Part shown: positions 1 through 8,826 of the stretch, one piece after another | Numbering within the stretch: the stretch's first letter is position 1 | Layout of the letters: the number at the start of each line of letters is the position of its first letter | NCBI RefSeq assembly: GCF_024347595.1 | Contig: NZ_AP025506.1 | Location: 2,666,001 to 2,730,000 of the forward strand | DNA from: Vibrio pomeroyi | Lineage (GTDB): Bacteria; Pseudomonadota; Gammaproteobacteria; Enterobacterales; Vibrionaceae | Direction: 5' to 3' | Length of the DNA: 64,000 nt | Position numbers and translations under genes: made by a program | Notes under the pieces: generated by a model | Seen by the model: the letters and a program-made list of their open reading frames with translations, nothing else | Database searches by the model: none | Told to the model about the DNA's origin: nothing

Positions 1-843
1 ACACAAGGCTTGTTCGAAAAGTTAGAAGAGACCAACCAAGTTAGTGCTCACTATCAACATCAAGTGACTCAACTTGAGTGGCTCGAAGTTGAACAACAAT
101 GGCAACTCACTATTGAGACACCACAAGGTGAAATTCAAACTAAACATGACCAAGTGGTTGTTGCGAACGGCCACAAGTTCACCCAGCTTGAGCAAACTCA
201 GCCTGTACCTCTAACTCCGGTTAAAGGCCAAGTAAGCCATATTCCGACCACGGAAAACTTAACCAAGTTAAAAACTGTGTTGTGTTTTGATGGTTACCTA
301 ACGCCGCAAAATCCAAACAACGGCCACCACTGCATTGGTGCGAACTACGACAAAACCAATATTGACCAAGAGTTCGATATTGAGGTTCAGCAACACAATG
401 GCGAGCGCCTGCGCGGGTCGCTACCAGATCAAGTATGGACAAAAGATGTCGACACCAGTGGTAACCTAGCGCGCCAAGGTATCCGCAGCGTAAGCCGTGA
501 TCACTTGCCATTTGTCGGAAATGTTGGTGATTTCGAAGCAATTAAAGATCAGTACCAAGACCTGCACAACTTTAACCCAAAGCGTGACTCGGTTGATGAT
601 GTTCAAACAGTCACAAGCTTCTCTAACCTGTACTGCTTTATCGGACTGGGTTCGCGCGGTTTAAGCTCTGCTCCACTGTTAGCTGAAGTGTTAGCGTCAC
701 AAATCTGCGGCGATCCGCTTCCTTTGCCAGTTGATGTGCTTGAAGCCATTCACCCAAGCAGAATGTGGGTGCGCAGGCTGCGTAAAGGTAAAGCATTAAC
801 CGCTGGCTGGGTTGCTGATAAGCACTCTAAAGCAAACCAGTAG
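1..843 (+). CDS. mnmC: MnmC, C-terminal (FAD oxidoreductase) part, 5' truncated by window edge
   Basis: The reading frame is open from base 1, so the gene begins upstream; 280 codons are visible. This is the C-terminal end of the bifunctional enzyme that makes 5-methylaminomethyl-2-thiouridine at the tRNA wobble position. In the family the C-terminal FAD-dependent domain removes the carboxymethyl group and the N-terminal domain methylates. The tail is typical of MnmC: a [15 protein letters not shown] segment for FAD-domain closure, then a proline-rich segment and RRLRKGKAL near the end. A TTG at base 10 is in frame but is internal. A strong bidirectional hairpin follows. The identification is confident; the methyltransferase half cannot be assessed. 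Confidence 0.93.
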   Translation, partial: TQGLFEKLEETNQVSAHYQHQVTQLEWLEVEQQWQLTIETPQGEIQTKHDQVVVANGHKFTQLEQTQPVPLTPVKGQVSHIPTTENLTKLKTVLCFDGYLTPQNPNNGHHCIGANYDKTNIDQEFDIEVQQHNGERLRGSLPDQVWTKDVDTSGNLARQGIRSVSRDHLPFVGNVGDFEAIKDQYQDLHNFNPKRDSVDDVQTVTSFSNLYCFIGLGSRGLSSAPLLAEVLASQICGDPLPLPVDVLEAIHPSRMWVRRLRKGKALTAGWVADKHSKANQ

Positions 844-910
844 TTTCTAGTTCAACTATTCTGAACATCTAAAACATCTGAATATTGGAAATACTTGAAG
901 CTAAAAGCTA

Positions 911-945
911 AAAAGCCCGAGTGACGTTATGTCACTCGGGCTTTT
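911..945. terminator. Bidirectional rho-independent terminator
   Basis: A 15-bp perfect stem (AAAAGCCCGAGTGAC and its complement) around a GTTAT loop is flanked by A and T runs. It lies between mnmC (+) and the convergent flavin reductase gene and can serve both. Confidence 0.9.
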
Positions 946-990
946 TGTTGATCGTGTTGCTCTAAGCCGGTGTTCTAAATTGAACGATGT

Positions 991-1512
991 TTACAGCTTA
1001 GCAACCGCATCTTTGATCTGCTGAGCAATCTCTTCGTTGCTGATAGAACCAGACTCAAAATCAAAGTTATCGTAGAAGCTTGGTACTGAAAGGGATGCTT
1101 TTACGTTACCGCCAAAGTATGGCGCTGAACCTGTTGCTGCGCCTAGTACCGTTTGTGCGCCACCAGGGCCCGGTGAAGTCGCTAGGTAAACTGCTGGCTT
1201 CTCGCCAAACACTGAGCGCTCAATGCGTGTCGCCCAATCAAATAGGTTTTTGTACGCGGCTGGGTAGTGGCCGTTGTGTTCAGCGAAAGAGATAACAAAC
1301 GCGTCCGCTTCTGCTAGGTCACGCAAAAATGCTTGCGCACCTTCCGCTTGGCCAATCTCTTTTTCAGTGTCTTCACTGAACATAGGAACGTTGTAATCGT
1401 TGATGTTTAAAACTTTAACTTCAGCACCTTCAATCAAGTTAGCTGCGTAAGTTGCTAGAGTTTTGTTGATAGAGGTAGAGCTTGTGCTTGCGCCAAATGC
1501 GATAACTTTCAT
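991..1512 (-). CDS. NADPH-dependent FMN reductase family protein
   Basis: This 173-residue protein has the flavodoxin-like fold of NAD(P)H-dependent FMN or quinone reductases. It starts with beta strand MKVIAFGAS and a Ser/Thr-rich phosphate-binding loop (residues 7-16, ASTSSTSINK). The AEHNGHYPAAYKNLFDW segment near residues 77-93 and TSPGPGGAQ near 112-120 match the FMN-contacting loops of this family. Such enzymes pass two electrons from NAD(P)H to flavin, quinones or azo dyes in the cytoplasm; the real substrate cannot be told from sequence. It is monocistronic and converges on mnmC across a shared terminator. Confidence 0.85.
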   Translation of the reverse strand: MKVIAFGASTSSTSINKTLATYAANLIEGAEVKVLNINDYNVPMFSEDTEKEIGQAEGAQAFLRDLAEADAFVISFAEHNGHYPAAYKNLFDWATRIERSVFGEKPAVYLATSPGPGGAQTVLGAATGSAPYFGGNVKASLSVPSFYDNFDFESGSISNEEIAQQIKDAVAKL

Positions 1513-1687
1513 GATGTGACCTTTTCTGTAATTCCGTTAAGTGGGATTAGAATAACGTAGTTAGAAAATGGAACCATCACAAGGATTGAACGGACTCATT
1601 CAAAAATTTCGAATGAGTCTCAAACTATTCACGACTCAGCAAAATGAAAAGGAAGGGACTGAGCGGGTAGTGATAAATAACCAGCGA

Positions 1688-1951
1688 TTAAGCTTGGTTT
1701 TGTAGCTCAACCCAAAGGTCATTAACGATGGTACGGTCTGCAGGCGTTAGTTCAGAGCGAGCGTCATCTAGGCTCTTTTCGATGCGTGCTTTAACTTCTG
1801 CTACGTCTTCAATGCCTTCTTCTTCACACGAAGCCACTGACAGAGAAATATGACCACGTAAGTAACCACCAGCAAACAGTTCGTCGTCTGATGCGTTTTC
1901 AATGCGAGCATCAATTACTTCAAGTAGTTTTTCTTCAAATTCGATAATCAT
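1688..1951 (-). CDS. yfcL: YfcL family protein
   Basis: This is a small acidic protein of 87 residues matching the YfcL family, of unknown function. It is predicted helical, with no signal peptide or membrane segment. It sits 9 bp downstream of epmC on the same strand; in enterobacteria yfcL is also a neighbour of epmC, aroC and mnmC, which supports the name. It is probably co-transcribed with epmC. No role beyond this conserved neighbourhood can be stated. Confidence 0.85.
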   Translation of the reverse strand: MIIEFEEKLLEVIDARIENASDDELFAGGYLRGHISLSVASCEEEGIEDVAEVKARIEKSLDDARSELTPADRTIVNDLWVELQNQA

Positions 1952-1960
1952 AATATTCTC

Positions 1961-2491
1961 TTATTTCACAATAAATTGGCTAGCACATAAAGGTTCTACA
2001 TCGTAGAAGCTGCGTAATGCTTCAGAGAGCATTTTTACGCGAGGCGGAAAGCCCACTTCAAAGATACCCATAACTTCGCTATGTACTTTATTCATAAAGG
2101 CCAAACGATCTGGCTCAAAATCGCCGTGTAGATTGTCACAGCTGACATTAAAAGGAAAGCCTGCGCTCATCGCAATGATCCATTCATACGCTTGTGGGCG
2201 AATTTCTACTTTTTCAAACTCAGCTTGAACCGATTCCGTTCGACCATCAGGTTCATACCAATAGCCAAAATCTTCCAGTAAACGACGCTCAGGGCCAGCA
2301 ACGCACCAGTGTGCGATCTCATGGAGTGCAGAGGCGTAAAAGCCACGTGCGAACACAATTCGATGATGCGGGATAGTGTCATCAGCAGGCAAATAGATCG
2401 GCTCATCAGCCCCTAGCTCTAGTTTGGTATTAAAGCTTTCAAAAAAGGTCTGATTGAAGATATCGATAATGTCTGAATATTGGTGTGTCAT
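1961..2491 (-). CDS. epmC: Elongation factor P hydroxylase EpmC
   Basis: EpmC (YfcM) hydroxylates the beta-lysyl-lysine modification on elongation factor P, the last step after EpmA and EpmB. The protein carries a metalloprotease-like HEIAHW motif at residues 57-62, and the DEPIYLPAD and SCDNLHGDFEPDR segments typical of the family. I start it at the ATG at 2491, giving MTHQYSDIIDIF, which aligns with the E. coli start and yields 176 residues. An upstream in-frame ATG at 2524 would add 11 residues, and neither start has a strong Shine-Dalgarno. It heads the epmC-yfcL pair. Confidence 0.9.
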   Translation of the reverse strand: MTHQYSDIIDIFNQTFFESFNTKLELGADEPIYLPADDTIPHHRIVFARGFYASALHEIAHWCVAGPERRLLEDFGYWYEPDGRTESVQAEFEKVEIRPQAYEWIIAMSAGFPFNVSCDNLHGDFEPDRLAFMNKVHSEVMGIFEVGFPPRVKMLSEALRSFYDVEPLCASQFIVK

Positions 2492-2790
2492 AAAATCAAA
2501 TTTAAGTAAAAAGAACTGGGGCATTTTGCGTTTTTTTAAGCGCTCGGTAAAGCCCTATCAAGCGTAATGATATCGGGTTCGCCATTATACTTTGCAGTGA
2601 CAATCGATTGCCATTCCCAGATTACACCACTTTAAGGTGAATGATTAGTTTAGCTAATCTGAAACGCTCATTCACGGTACAAATATTCATTCGTCAACAA
2701 GCATTTTTACTACTACACTCGCGCTTCATTTTTATATCCCTAAGGCCTATAAGACTCAAATTTATAGACCTAAATTATAGAGCTACAGCA

Positions 2791-3414
2791 ATGCTACTAA
2801 GTGTTTTGTATATCATTGGCATCACGGCAGAAGCCATGACCGGCGCTCTCAGTGCTGGCAAACAAAAAATGGATTGGTTTGGTGTAATGTTGGTTGCGAG
2901 CGCAACGGCAATTGGCGGCGGTACGGTGCGAGATATCTTACTTGGCCATTACCCTTTAGGTTGGGTTGAAAACCCGCAGTATCTGGCCATCACCTGTATC
3001 GCAGGTGTTATTACAACCGGACTGGCTAAATGGGTTATCAAGCTAAAAGGTTTATTTATTCGCTTAGATGCCATAGGCCTGATTGTATTCAGTATCATTG
3101 GTACCAAAGTAGCGATGACTATGGGTCTGCACCCGATGATTTGCATGGTATCGGCATTGGTGACAGGTGTCTTTGGTGGCTTGCTACGCGACCTTATCTG
3201 TCGTCAAACACCATTAGTGTTACATGAAGAGCTATATGCGTCTGTCGCACTTGTCGCTTCAGGTTTGTACCTCGTTTTGCTTGAGCTTGGTATCAACGAC
3301 GTAACGGCGACAATTGTGACGCTTGTAGTTGGTTACTTGCTGCGCATGGCGGCGGTAAGATTCAAATGGCGCTTGCCTTCGTTCCAGCTTGATCCTGAAA
3401 GCTCAGTGCATTAA
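2791..3414 (+). CDS. TRIC/UPF0126 family inner-membrane protein
   Basis: This 207-residue protein is almost entirely hydrophobic, with about seven predicted membrane segments, and belongs to the TRIC (trimeric intracellular cation channel) / UPF0126 family that includes E. coli YicG and YadS. The diagnostic repeats are visible: GGGTVRD near residues 47-53 and GGLLRD near 130-135, marking the inverted three-helix repeats whose glycines kink the pore. The frame stays open about 50 codons upstream to 2641, but the ATG at 2791 gives the normal family length and N terminus. The transported ion is not known; YicG-type proteins have been linked to glycine uptake. It lies between epmC and aroC. Confidence 0.85.
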   Translation: MLLSVLYIIGITAEAMTGALSAGKQKMDWFGVMLVASATAIGGGTVRDILLGHYPLGWVENPQYLAITCIAGVITTGLAKWVIKLKGLFIRLDAIGLIVFSIIGTKVAMTMGLHPMICMVSALVTGVFGGLLRDLICRQTPLVLHEELYASVALVASGLYLVLLELGINDVTATIVTLVVGYLLRMAAVRFKWRLPSFQLDPESSVH

Positions 3415-3490
3415 TGGATTAAGAGCCTTGAGCTGCTAGCGGTCTTTAATGACGATAGTCGCTAACCGGACGAACAATCCTACTAATGCG

Positions 3491-3525
3491 AAAAAGGGTT
3501 GCTTCATTACGAAGCAACCCTTTTT
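3491..3525. terminator. Bidirectional rho-independent terminator
   Basis: AAAAAGGGTTGCTTC pairs with its perfect complement around an ATTAC loop. It lies between the converging TRIC-family gene (+) and aroC (-), and both flanks give a U-run. Confidence 0.9.
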
Positions 3526-3574
3526 GTTTTTATCAAATCAGTTTCAATTCTATTCTAAATAAAAAGAAGCAGAA

Positions 3575-4660
3575 TTAGATTTGTGGCGTTTCAGTTGTCA
3601 CACCAAAGTTCTGACCGCGATGACGTAACAAATGGTCAAGCAACACGATAGCCAGCATTGCTTCTGCAATAGGCACCGCACGGATACCAACACATGGGTC
3701 GTGACGACCTTTCGTGATTAGCTGCGTTGCTTCACCATCTTTAGTGATTGTGTCACCAGGTACAGTGATGCTTGATGTTGGTTTAAGCGCAATGCTTGCC
3801 ACAATATCTTGACCAGTAGAGATACCACCTAAGATACCACCAGCATGATTGCTGCTGAAACCTTCTGGAGTTAATGGGTCACGGTGTTCACTACCGCGTT
3901 GATTAACAACATCGAAGCCATCACCAATCTCAACACCTTTCACAGCGTTAATGCTCATTAGAGCGTGCGCGATGTCAGCATCTAGACGATCAAAGATTGG
4001 CTCACCAAGGCCTACTGGCACTTTAGTCGCAACCACTTGAATCTTCGCACCGATCGAGTTGCCTTCTTTTAGCAAGTCACGAATCAGTTGATCAAATTCT
4101 GGTACTTTGTCGGCATCAGGACAGAAGAAAGCGTTGTTTTCAATCTCGTTCCAATCCACTTTATCAATTGAGATATCACCCATTTGAGAAAGGTAAGCTT
4201 GGATTTCAACACCAAATTCTTGTTTTAGGTATTTCTTCGCAATTGCACCTGCTGCAACACGCATTGCCGTTTCACGAGCTGAAGAACGACCACCACCTCG
4301 GTAATCACGCACACCGTACTTTTGATGATACGTATAGTCAGCGTGGCCAGGGCGGAACTTGTCTTTAATTTCGGAATAGTCTTTAGAGCGTTGGTCTGTA
4401 TTTTCAATCAATAGACCAATAGAAGTACCCGTAGTTTGGCCTTCAAATACACCTGATAAGATTTTCACTTCATCCGCTTCACGGCGAGCCGTTGTATAGC
4501 GAGAAGTACCGGGGCGACGACGATCCAAATCTCTTTGAAGGTCTGCTTCGGTAATTTCTAATCCTGGTGGGCACCCATCTACGATACATCCTAGTGCGAT
4601 ACCGTGACTTTCTCCGAACGTGGTCACGCGGAAATGTTGTCCGATACTGTTTCCTGCCAT
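3575..4660 (-). CDS. aroC: Chorismate synthase
   Basis: AroC converts 5-enolpyruvylshikimate-3-phosphate to chorismate, the branch point for aromatic amino acids, folate and quinones, using reduced FMN. The 361-residue length is standard. Signature segments include FGESHG at residues 15-20, a central [18 protein letters not shown] and the late [13 protein letters not shown]. The ATG start is unambiguous, with AGAGGAAGT just upstream. In many gammaproteobacteria prmB precedes aroC, but here the upstream neighbour is the divergent elaA across a gap of about 300 bp. Confidence 0.98.
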   Translation of the reverse strand: MAGNSIGQHFRVTTFGESHGIALGCIVDGCPPGLEITEADLQRDLDRRRPGTSRYTTARREADEVKILSGVFEGQTTGTSIGLLIENTDQRSKDYSEIKDKFRPGHADYTYHQKYGVRDYRGGGRSSARETAMRVAAGAIAKKYLKQEFGVEIQAYLSQMGDISIDKVDWNEIENNAFFCPDADKVPEFDQLIRDLLKEGNSIGAKIQVVATKVPVGLGEPIFDRLDADIAHALMSINAVKGVEIGDGFDVVNQRGSEHRDPLTPEGFSSNHAGGILGGISTGQDIVASIALKPTSSITVPGDTITKDGEATQLITKGRHDPCVGIRAVPIAEAMLAIVLLDHLLRHRGQNFGVTTETPQI

Positions 4661-4958
4661 TACTTCCTCTAAATCAGCTATTGAGCAGAAGGTTTGATTC
4701 CTAAACCCACTGGTGAACAGCTTTACTTGTCTATTCTTCGTGAATTCATAGTGGCTTTATTACCAAATGATGTAAACCCCAAAAAAGGAACAATTTTAAC
4801 TTTCTATTACATAGGTCGAACGAAATGAATAACGAGTGGAAACGAGCGTCGCTTTAAAGTGGGCGTTTTCACCAGTAACATTGACCAATTAACAAAGGTT
4901 AATGAACTCGCTTTAAATACTCTCTATGTTGTAGCCCACAATAATAAGGAGAAGAATA
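4661..4958. other. Intergenic region between divergent aroC and elaA
   Basis: I find no credible coding sequence or RNA gene in these 298 bp. The stretch must hold the two divergent promoters. A TTGACC at 4881 followed by a short inverted repeat (ATTAAC/GTTAAT) is the only suggestive element. Confidence 0.4.
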
Positions 4959-5462
4959 ATGATTGAGTGGAGAGTTAAAAAGTTTGCGGATCTGTCTGTT
5001 CAAGAGCTCTATGATTTCTTGCAACAAAGAGTCGATATTTTTATCGTGGATATGAACACACCCTACAGTGATTTGGATGGCAAAGATAACCATCCCGAGA
5101 CTTATCACGTCATGGGTTATGAGAACGAACGTCTGGTCGCTTACAGCCGTATTATGGCTCAAAAGCTTGGATACCCAGTGGATGTTCTTCCTCTACTCGA
5201 TTCAGATGCTGACGATGTGTGTATCGGCCGAGTAATCGTGGCAAAAGAGTATCGTGGTAAACAGGTTGGTAACCAACTTATGCAAGTAAGCTTCGATGCG
5301 ACTCGCAAGATTTATCCTGACTGCTCTATTTTTATTTCGGCACAAGCACACCTTAAAGACTACTATGGTAAATTCGGTTTCAACGTTGTGACAGATAGTT
5401 ACTTCGAGGATGGATGTACGATGCTGGGACTTCGATATATTCCGGAGATCGTGGTGGTTTAG
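4959..5462 (+). CDS. elaA: GNAT family N-acetyltransferase ElaA
   Basis: This 167-residue protein matches the ElaA subfamily of GNAT acetyltransferases: N-terminal MIEWRVKKFADLSVQELYDF, then the acetyl-CoA binding loop in IGRVIVAKEYRGKQVGNQLM (residues about 88-107, with the R/Q-x-x-G-x-G/A equivalent RGKQVG). AQAHLKDYYGKFGF matches the family's C-terminal core. The acceptor substrate is unknown. A good Shine-Dalgarno (AAGGAGAAGA) precedes the ATG, confirming the start. It is a single gene ended by its own hairpin. Confidence 0.9.
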   Translation: MIEWRVKKFADLSVQELYDFLQQRVDIFIVDMNTPYSDLDGKDNHPETYHVMGYENERLVAYSRIMAQKLGYPVDVLPLLDSDADDVCIGRVIVAKEYRGKQVGNQLMQVSFDATRKIYPDCSIFISAQAHLKDYYGKFGFNVVTDSYFEDGCTMLGLRYIPEIVVV

Positions 5463-5525
5463 CAGAAGTCGACAAGTACGTAGAAGAACAAGTAGAAAGA
5501 AGTTTAAGTCGCCCTGAAACGCAAA

Positions 5526-5556
5526 AAACCCGACAACTCTGAGAGTTATCGGGTTT
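5526..5556 (+). terminator. Rho-independent terminator after elaA
   Basis: AAACCCGACAACTCT pairs with AGAGTTATCGGGTTT, with one mismatch. Because the minus-strand tRNA-Arg ends just beyond, the preceding A6 run also gives a U-run for tRNA read-through transcripts. Confidence 0.75.
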
Positions 5557-5566
5557 CTTTAAATAA

Positions 5567-5643
5567 TGGCACGCCCTGAAGGATTCGAACCTTCGACCAC
5601 ATCCTTAGAAGGGACGTGCTCTATCCAGCTGAGCTAAGGGCGC
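5567..5643 (-). tRNA. tRNA-Arg (anticodon UCU)
   Basis: Read on the minus strand the 77 bases fold as a tRNA: acceptor GCGCCCT pairing with AGGGCGT, D-arm AGCTCAGCTGGATAGAGC, anticodon loop CTTCTAA containing TCT, T-arm with GGTTCGAATCC, and an encoded 3' CCA. Sequence and anticodon match tRNA-Arg(UCU), which reads AGA and AGG. It stands alone, convergent with elaA and divergent from folD. Confidence 0.97.
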
Positions 5644-5854
5644 GCTACAGGAACGAATTATACGAATTCGAATCAGTAAAGCAACGGCTTTATGTAACAT
5701 TCTGATCTAAGTGAGTAAAAAAAGGGCAACAAACATATAAGTGTTGGAAAATAGACCAAAGCAAACGTTTGCTTGATGGTAATCAAAAAGATTTTCTGGA
5801 ATAATGCGCCAAAAACATCAGCCACTAACTTGAATATCAATACTAAGGAAATTC

Positions 5855-6712
5855 ATGACTGCTCAAAATATTGATGGAAAGCTAATTTCTCAAACGGTTC
5901 GCTCTGAAGTTGCTGCACGTGTAAAAGCTCGTACTGAAGCTGGATTACGCGCTCCGGGCCTAGCGGTTGTTTTAGTGGGTGAAGACCCTGCTTCTCAGGT
6001 TTACGTTGGAAGTAAGCGTAAAGCATGTGAAGAAGTTGGCTTCGTATCTAAATCTTACGATTTGCCAGCCACTGCGACAGAAGATGAACTGTTAACATTA
6101 GTAGACCAACTGAACCAAGACCCAGAGATCGACGGTATTCTGGTTCAACTACCTCTACCTGCTGGCATTGATAGCACTCACGTTCTTGAGCGCATCACAC
6201 CAGAAAAAGACGTTGATGGCTTCCACCCATACAATGTTGGCCGTTTGGCTCAGCGTATGCCTAAGCTTCGCTCTTGCACGCCAAAAGGTATCATCACACT
6301 GCTTGACCGTTACAACATCGATTTACGTGGCAAGCACGCGGTTGTTGTTGGCGCTTCAAACATCGTAGGTCGTCCAATGACCCTAGAACTACTTCTAGCG
6401 GGTTGTACAACGACGACATGTCACCGTTTCACCAAAGACCTTGAAGGCCACGTACGTCAAGCAGACGTTGTTGTGGTTGCCGTTGGTAAGCCTAACTTCA
6501 TTCCGGGTGCTTGGATTAAGAAAGGTGCCGTTGTGGTCGATGTTGGTATCAACCGTTTAGAATCTGGCAAGCTAGTGGGTGACGTTGAATACGACGTAGC
6601 GAAAGAGAGCGCAAGCTTCATCACGCCAGTACCAGGTGGTGTTGGCCCAATGACAGTGGCGAGCCTAATCGAAAACACGATGATCGCTTGTGAGCAGTTT
6701 CACTCAAAGTAA
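5855..6712 (+). CDS. folD: Bifunctional methylenetetrahydrofolate dehydrogenase/cyclohydrolase
   Basis: FolD interconverts 5,10-methylene-, 5,10-methenyl- and 10-formyl-tetrahydrofolate using NADP+, feeding purine and formyl-Met synthesis. The 285 residues carry the family signatures: [13 protein letters not shown] near residues 50-62 (catalytic Tyr and Lys), QLPLP near 98-102, [13 protein letters not shown] near 121-133, the Rossmann motif GASNIVGRP near 166-174, and [10 protein letters not shown] near the C terminus. A good Shine-Dalgarno (AAGGAAAT) precedes the ATG. A strong terminator shared with the convergent antiporter gene follows. Confidence 0.98.
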   Translation: MTAQNIDGKLISQTVRSEVAARVKARTEAGLRAPGLAVVLVGEDPASQVYVGSKRKACEEVGFVSKSYDLPATATEDELLTLVDQLNQDPEIDGILVQLPLPAGIDSTHVLERITPEKDVDGFHPYNVGRLAQRMPKLRSCTPKGIITLLDRYNIDLRGKHAVVVGASNIVGRPMTLELLLAGCTTTTCHRFTKDLEGHVRQADVVVVAVGKPNFIPGAWIKKGAVVVDVGINRLESGKLVGDVEYDVAKESASFITPVPGGVGPMTVASLIENTMIACEQFHSK

Positions 6713-6756
6713 TCTGCGAACGACAAATCTGCAGACGACAGTATAAATAGACTTAG

Positions 6757-6790
6757 AAAGCCGCAACGTGAAGAACGTTGCGGCTTTTTT
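6757..6790. terminator. Terminator between folD and the antiporter gene
   Basis: AAAGCCGCAACGT pairs with ACGTTGCGGCTTT around a GAAGA loop, followed by a U-run on the plus strand (folD). The weaker A-run side could also serve the minus-strand gene. Confidence 0.9.
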
Positions 6791-6827
6791 GATATCAAGC
6801 GATTCGTTTTAGATACAAAACTAATCG

Positions 6828-8642
6828 CTATTTATCTGGAGTCTCAGCTTTTTCTGCCGGATCTGACGGCGGCAACAAACTGATGATCTCGCATTCCGTT
6901 GATATCAGTTTTTCCAGCTCAGAACCTTGTGTAATTAAGCGAAAGTCACCGTTAGTAATCACACCTAGTAGAATCGCTTTCGGGTACAGAGTATTAAACT
7001 CATTAAGGTCAAATGCCTCGGTTAAACCTGTGCTCTTAATTTGACTGCCTTGTGCCATTAACGAGTTGAGCTTGGAATAGGTAATTCCTTCCCAGAACAG
7101 ACTTCGATTGCCATCACGGCTCACTTGATGTCTTTCATGCTTAGTCTCTGACGATTCAAGCTCAAACACCTTATTGGCACCAAACTCGTCTTGGTAATGC
7201 ATGCTGACTAACGGGTTGGTTTGACGATAAGGCGAGACGATCATCGCACGCCCTATCCCATCGAGTTCCAAATTGTTTTCCGCGTGACTTGAAGCGGGGT
7301 TACCAAAGTAGACATTCAAATTATCCATCCTCGCCAAACGAATACTCTCCCAGTTAGTATCGGCAAGCACACTGTTGATGTTGTGTGTGGCTAGCACCTT
7401 GGCAAATTGTCTTGCAAAGTGAGTGGCGCCAAAGAAGATAACCCCTTGTGCTTTCTCTTGAGTCACACCAAGTCTTCTCGCCCACCAGCTCGCGGTTAAG
7501 CTCTGAATCACAACCGTACCAATAATGACTAAGAACACCATAGGCACGAGCAGATCTGCACCCTCAATCAATTGCTTCTCTTGCAGTTTGATAGCAAACA
7601 GAGAAGAAACCGCGGCCGCAACGATCCCGCGAGGTGCCATCCAACTCAAAAACCATTTATCCGCCGAAGTAAGATCCGTACCGATCCCGCTGATCCACAC
7701 GCTTAACGGGCGAGCCACCAGCATAACCACCGCTAACAACCCTATACCGCCCCAACCTATCGAGAGGAAGGTCCCCGAGTCGAGTCGACTGGCTAACAGA
7801 ATAAACAACGCAGAAATGAGTAACACGGTCAGGGTTTCTTTGAATTCGATGATGTCTTCGATATCCAAGCCCTTCACATTGGCAAGCCAGATCCCCATGA
7901 TGGTCACGGTTAGTAAGCCCGACTCTTCACTCAAGTCATTAGAAAAAGAGAACGCCGCCAACATTAGCGTCAGCACCGCCACATTACGTAAATAGTGAGG
8001 CACCCAGTGCCCTTGCAGCATCTTGGCAATCAAATGGCCACCGATGATCCCTAAGCCTAAACCAATGGCTAAGGTTAGCCCCAGAGCTGAAAGTACATGC
8101 CCTGTCGGGTCGGCAGAAGAGACTATGTATTCATAAACCAGAACAGCAAACAGAGCGCCAATGGGATCAATCACTATCCCCTCCCATCGCAAGATACTGC
8201 CCAGAGAAGATTTAGGCTGAATACTGCGAAGCATAGGGACAATCACCGTCGGCCCTGTCACCACCACCAAGGCACCGAATAGTGCCGCTAGTGGCCAACT
8301 GAAGTTAACAAAGTAGTAAGCACCAACAACAATGCACACCCATGTAATCAACATGCCGAAACTCACGAGGTGAGTCACCATTCGACCGTGGCCTCTAATT
8401 TCCTTAAAGTTCAGAGTCAATGCGCCTTCAAACAGAATGATGGCGACACCTAATGAAATCAGCGGGAATAGAACATCACCGAAAATAACATCGGGATTAA
8501 GGACATTTAAACCGGGACCTAACAGCAGGCCAACAATGAGAAGAGGGAGAATCGCGGGAAGACGCAAACGCCAGCCGAGCAGCTGACAAGCTAAAGACAA
8601 GAGTCCAATTAACGCCAAAGAAGAAGTAATCGACAAATCCAT
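6828..8642 (-). CDS. CPA1 (NhaP-type) cation:proton antiporter with C-terminal Rossmann domain
   Basis: This 604-residue membrane protein has about 12 hydrophobic segments over residues 1-400. Antiporter core motifs are visible: FEGALTLNFKEIR on an early helix, VVTGPTVIVPMLR, and WEGIVIDPIGAL carrying the expected Asp pair region of CPA1 exchangers. After the membrane part, QGVIFFGATHFARQFAKVL starts a TrkA-N-like cytosolic nucleotide-sensing domain. It exchanges Na+ or K+ for H+, but specificity cannot be assigned. I start at the ATG at 8642 because AGGGGC lies just upstream; the frame extends 19 codons further without support. Confidence 0.87.
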   Translation of the reverse strand: MDLSITSSLALIGLLSLACQLLGWRLRLPAILPLLIVGLLLGPGLNVLNPDVIFGDVLFPLISLGVAIILFEGALTLNFKEIRGHGRMVTHLVSFGMLITWVCIVVGAYYFVNFSWPLAALFGALVVVTGPTVIVPMLRSIQPKSSLGSILRWEGIVIDPIGALFAVLVYEYIVSSADPTGHVLSALGLTLAIGLGLGIIGGHLIAKMLQGHWVPHYLRNVAVLTLMLAAFSFSNDLSEESGLLTVTIMGIWLANVKGLDIEDIIEFKETLTVLLISALFILLASRLDSGTFLSIGWGGIGLLAVVMLVARPLSVWISGIGTDLTSADKWFLSWMAPRGIVAAAVSSLFAIKLQEKQLIEGADLLVPMVFLVIIGTVVIQSLTASWWARRLGVTQEKAQGVIFFGATHFARQFAKVLATHNINSVLADTNWESIRLARMDNLNVYFGNPASSHAENNLELDGIGRAMIVSPYRQTNPLVSMHYQDEFGANKVFELESSETKHERHQVSRDGNRSLFWEGITYSKLNSLMAQGSQIKSTGLTEAFDLNEFNTLYPKAILLGVITNGDFRLITQGSELEKLISTECEIISLLPPSDPAEKAETPDK

Positions 8643-8763
8643 TTGTGCCCCTAAAAATTTGTACCACACCCTGTGACACAAACCTATTTGCTGAAACAAG
8701 AAAGCCTACGTCATTAAACTATAGGCTCTCTTTTTCGTGCTAACCGAATATTATTGTGATTAA

Positions 8764-8799
8764 TCAGTCACTTTACTATCGGGGAAATAAAGTGACTGA
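8764..8799. other. Perfect 12-bp stem-loop downstream of nupC
   Basis: TCAGTCACTTTA pairs perfectly with TAAAGTGACTGA around a 12-nt loop. It lies just after the nupC stop (minus strand). No U-run follows on either strand, so it is better read as a 3' mRNA-stabilising or attenuating hairpin than as a classic terminator. Confidence 0.55.
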
Positions 8800-8826
8800 C
8801 TCATCCACTCGGTACTTATCATCTAG

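Noticed and set aside
2641..2790. N-terminal extension of the TRIC-family protein
   Set aside because: The extra 50 residues are not typical of the family, and the ATG at 2791 yields the normal length and N terminus.
7525..7995. 156-codon frame antisense to the CPA1 antiporter gene
   Set aside because: It is a shadow of a strongly supported membrane protein, with no ribosome site and atypical composition.
8700..8730. AGCCTAC/ATAGGCT hairpin as terminator for nupC
   Set aside because: The stem is short with a mismatch and large loop; it may contribute, but I could not support it as a distinct terminator.
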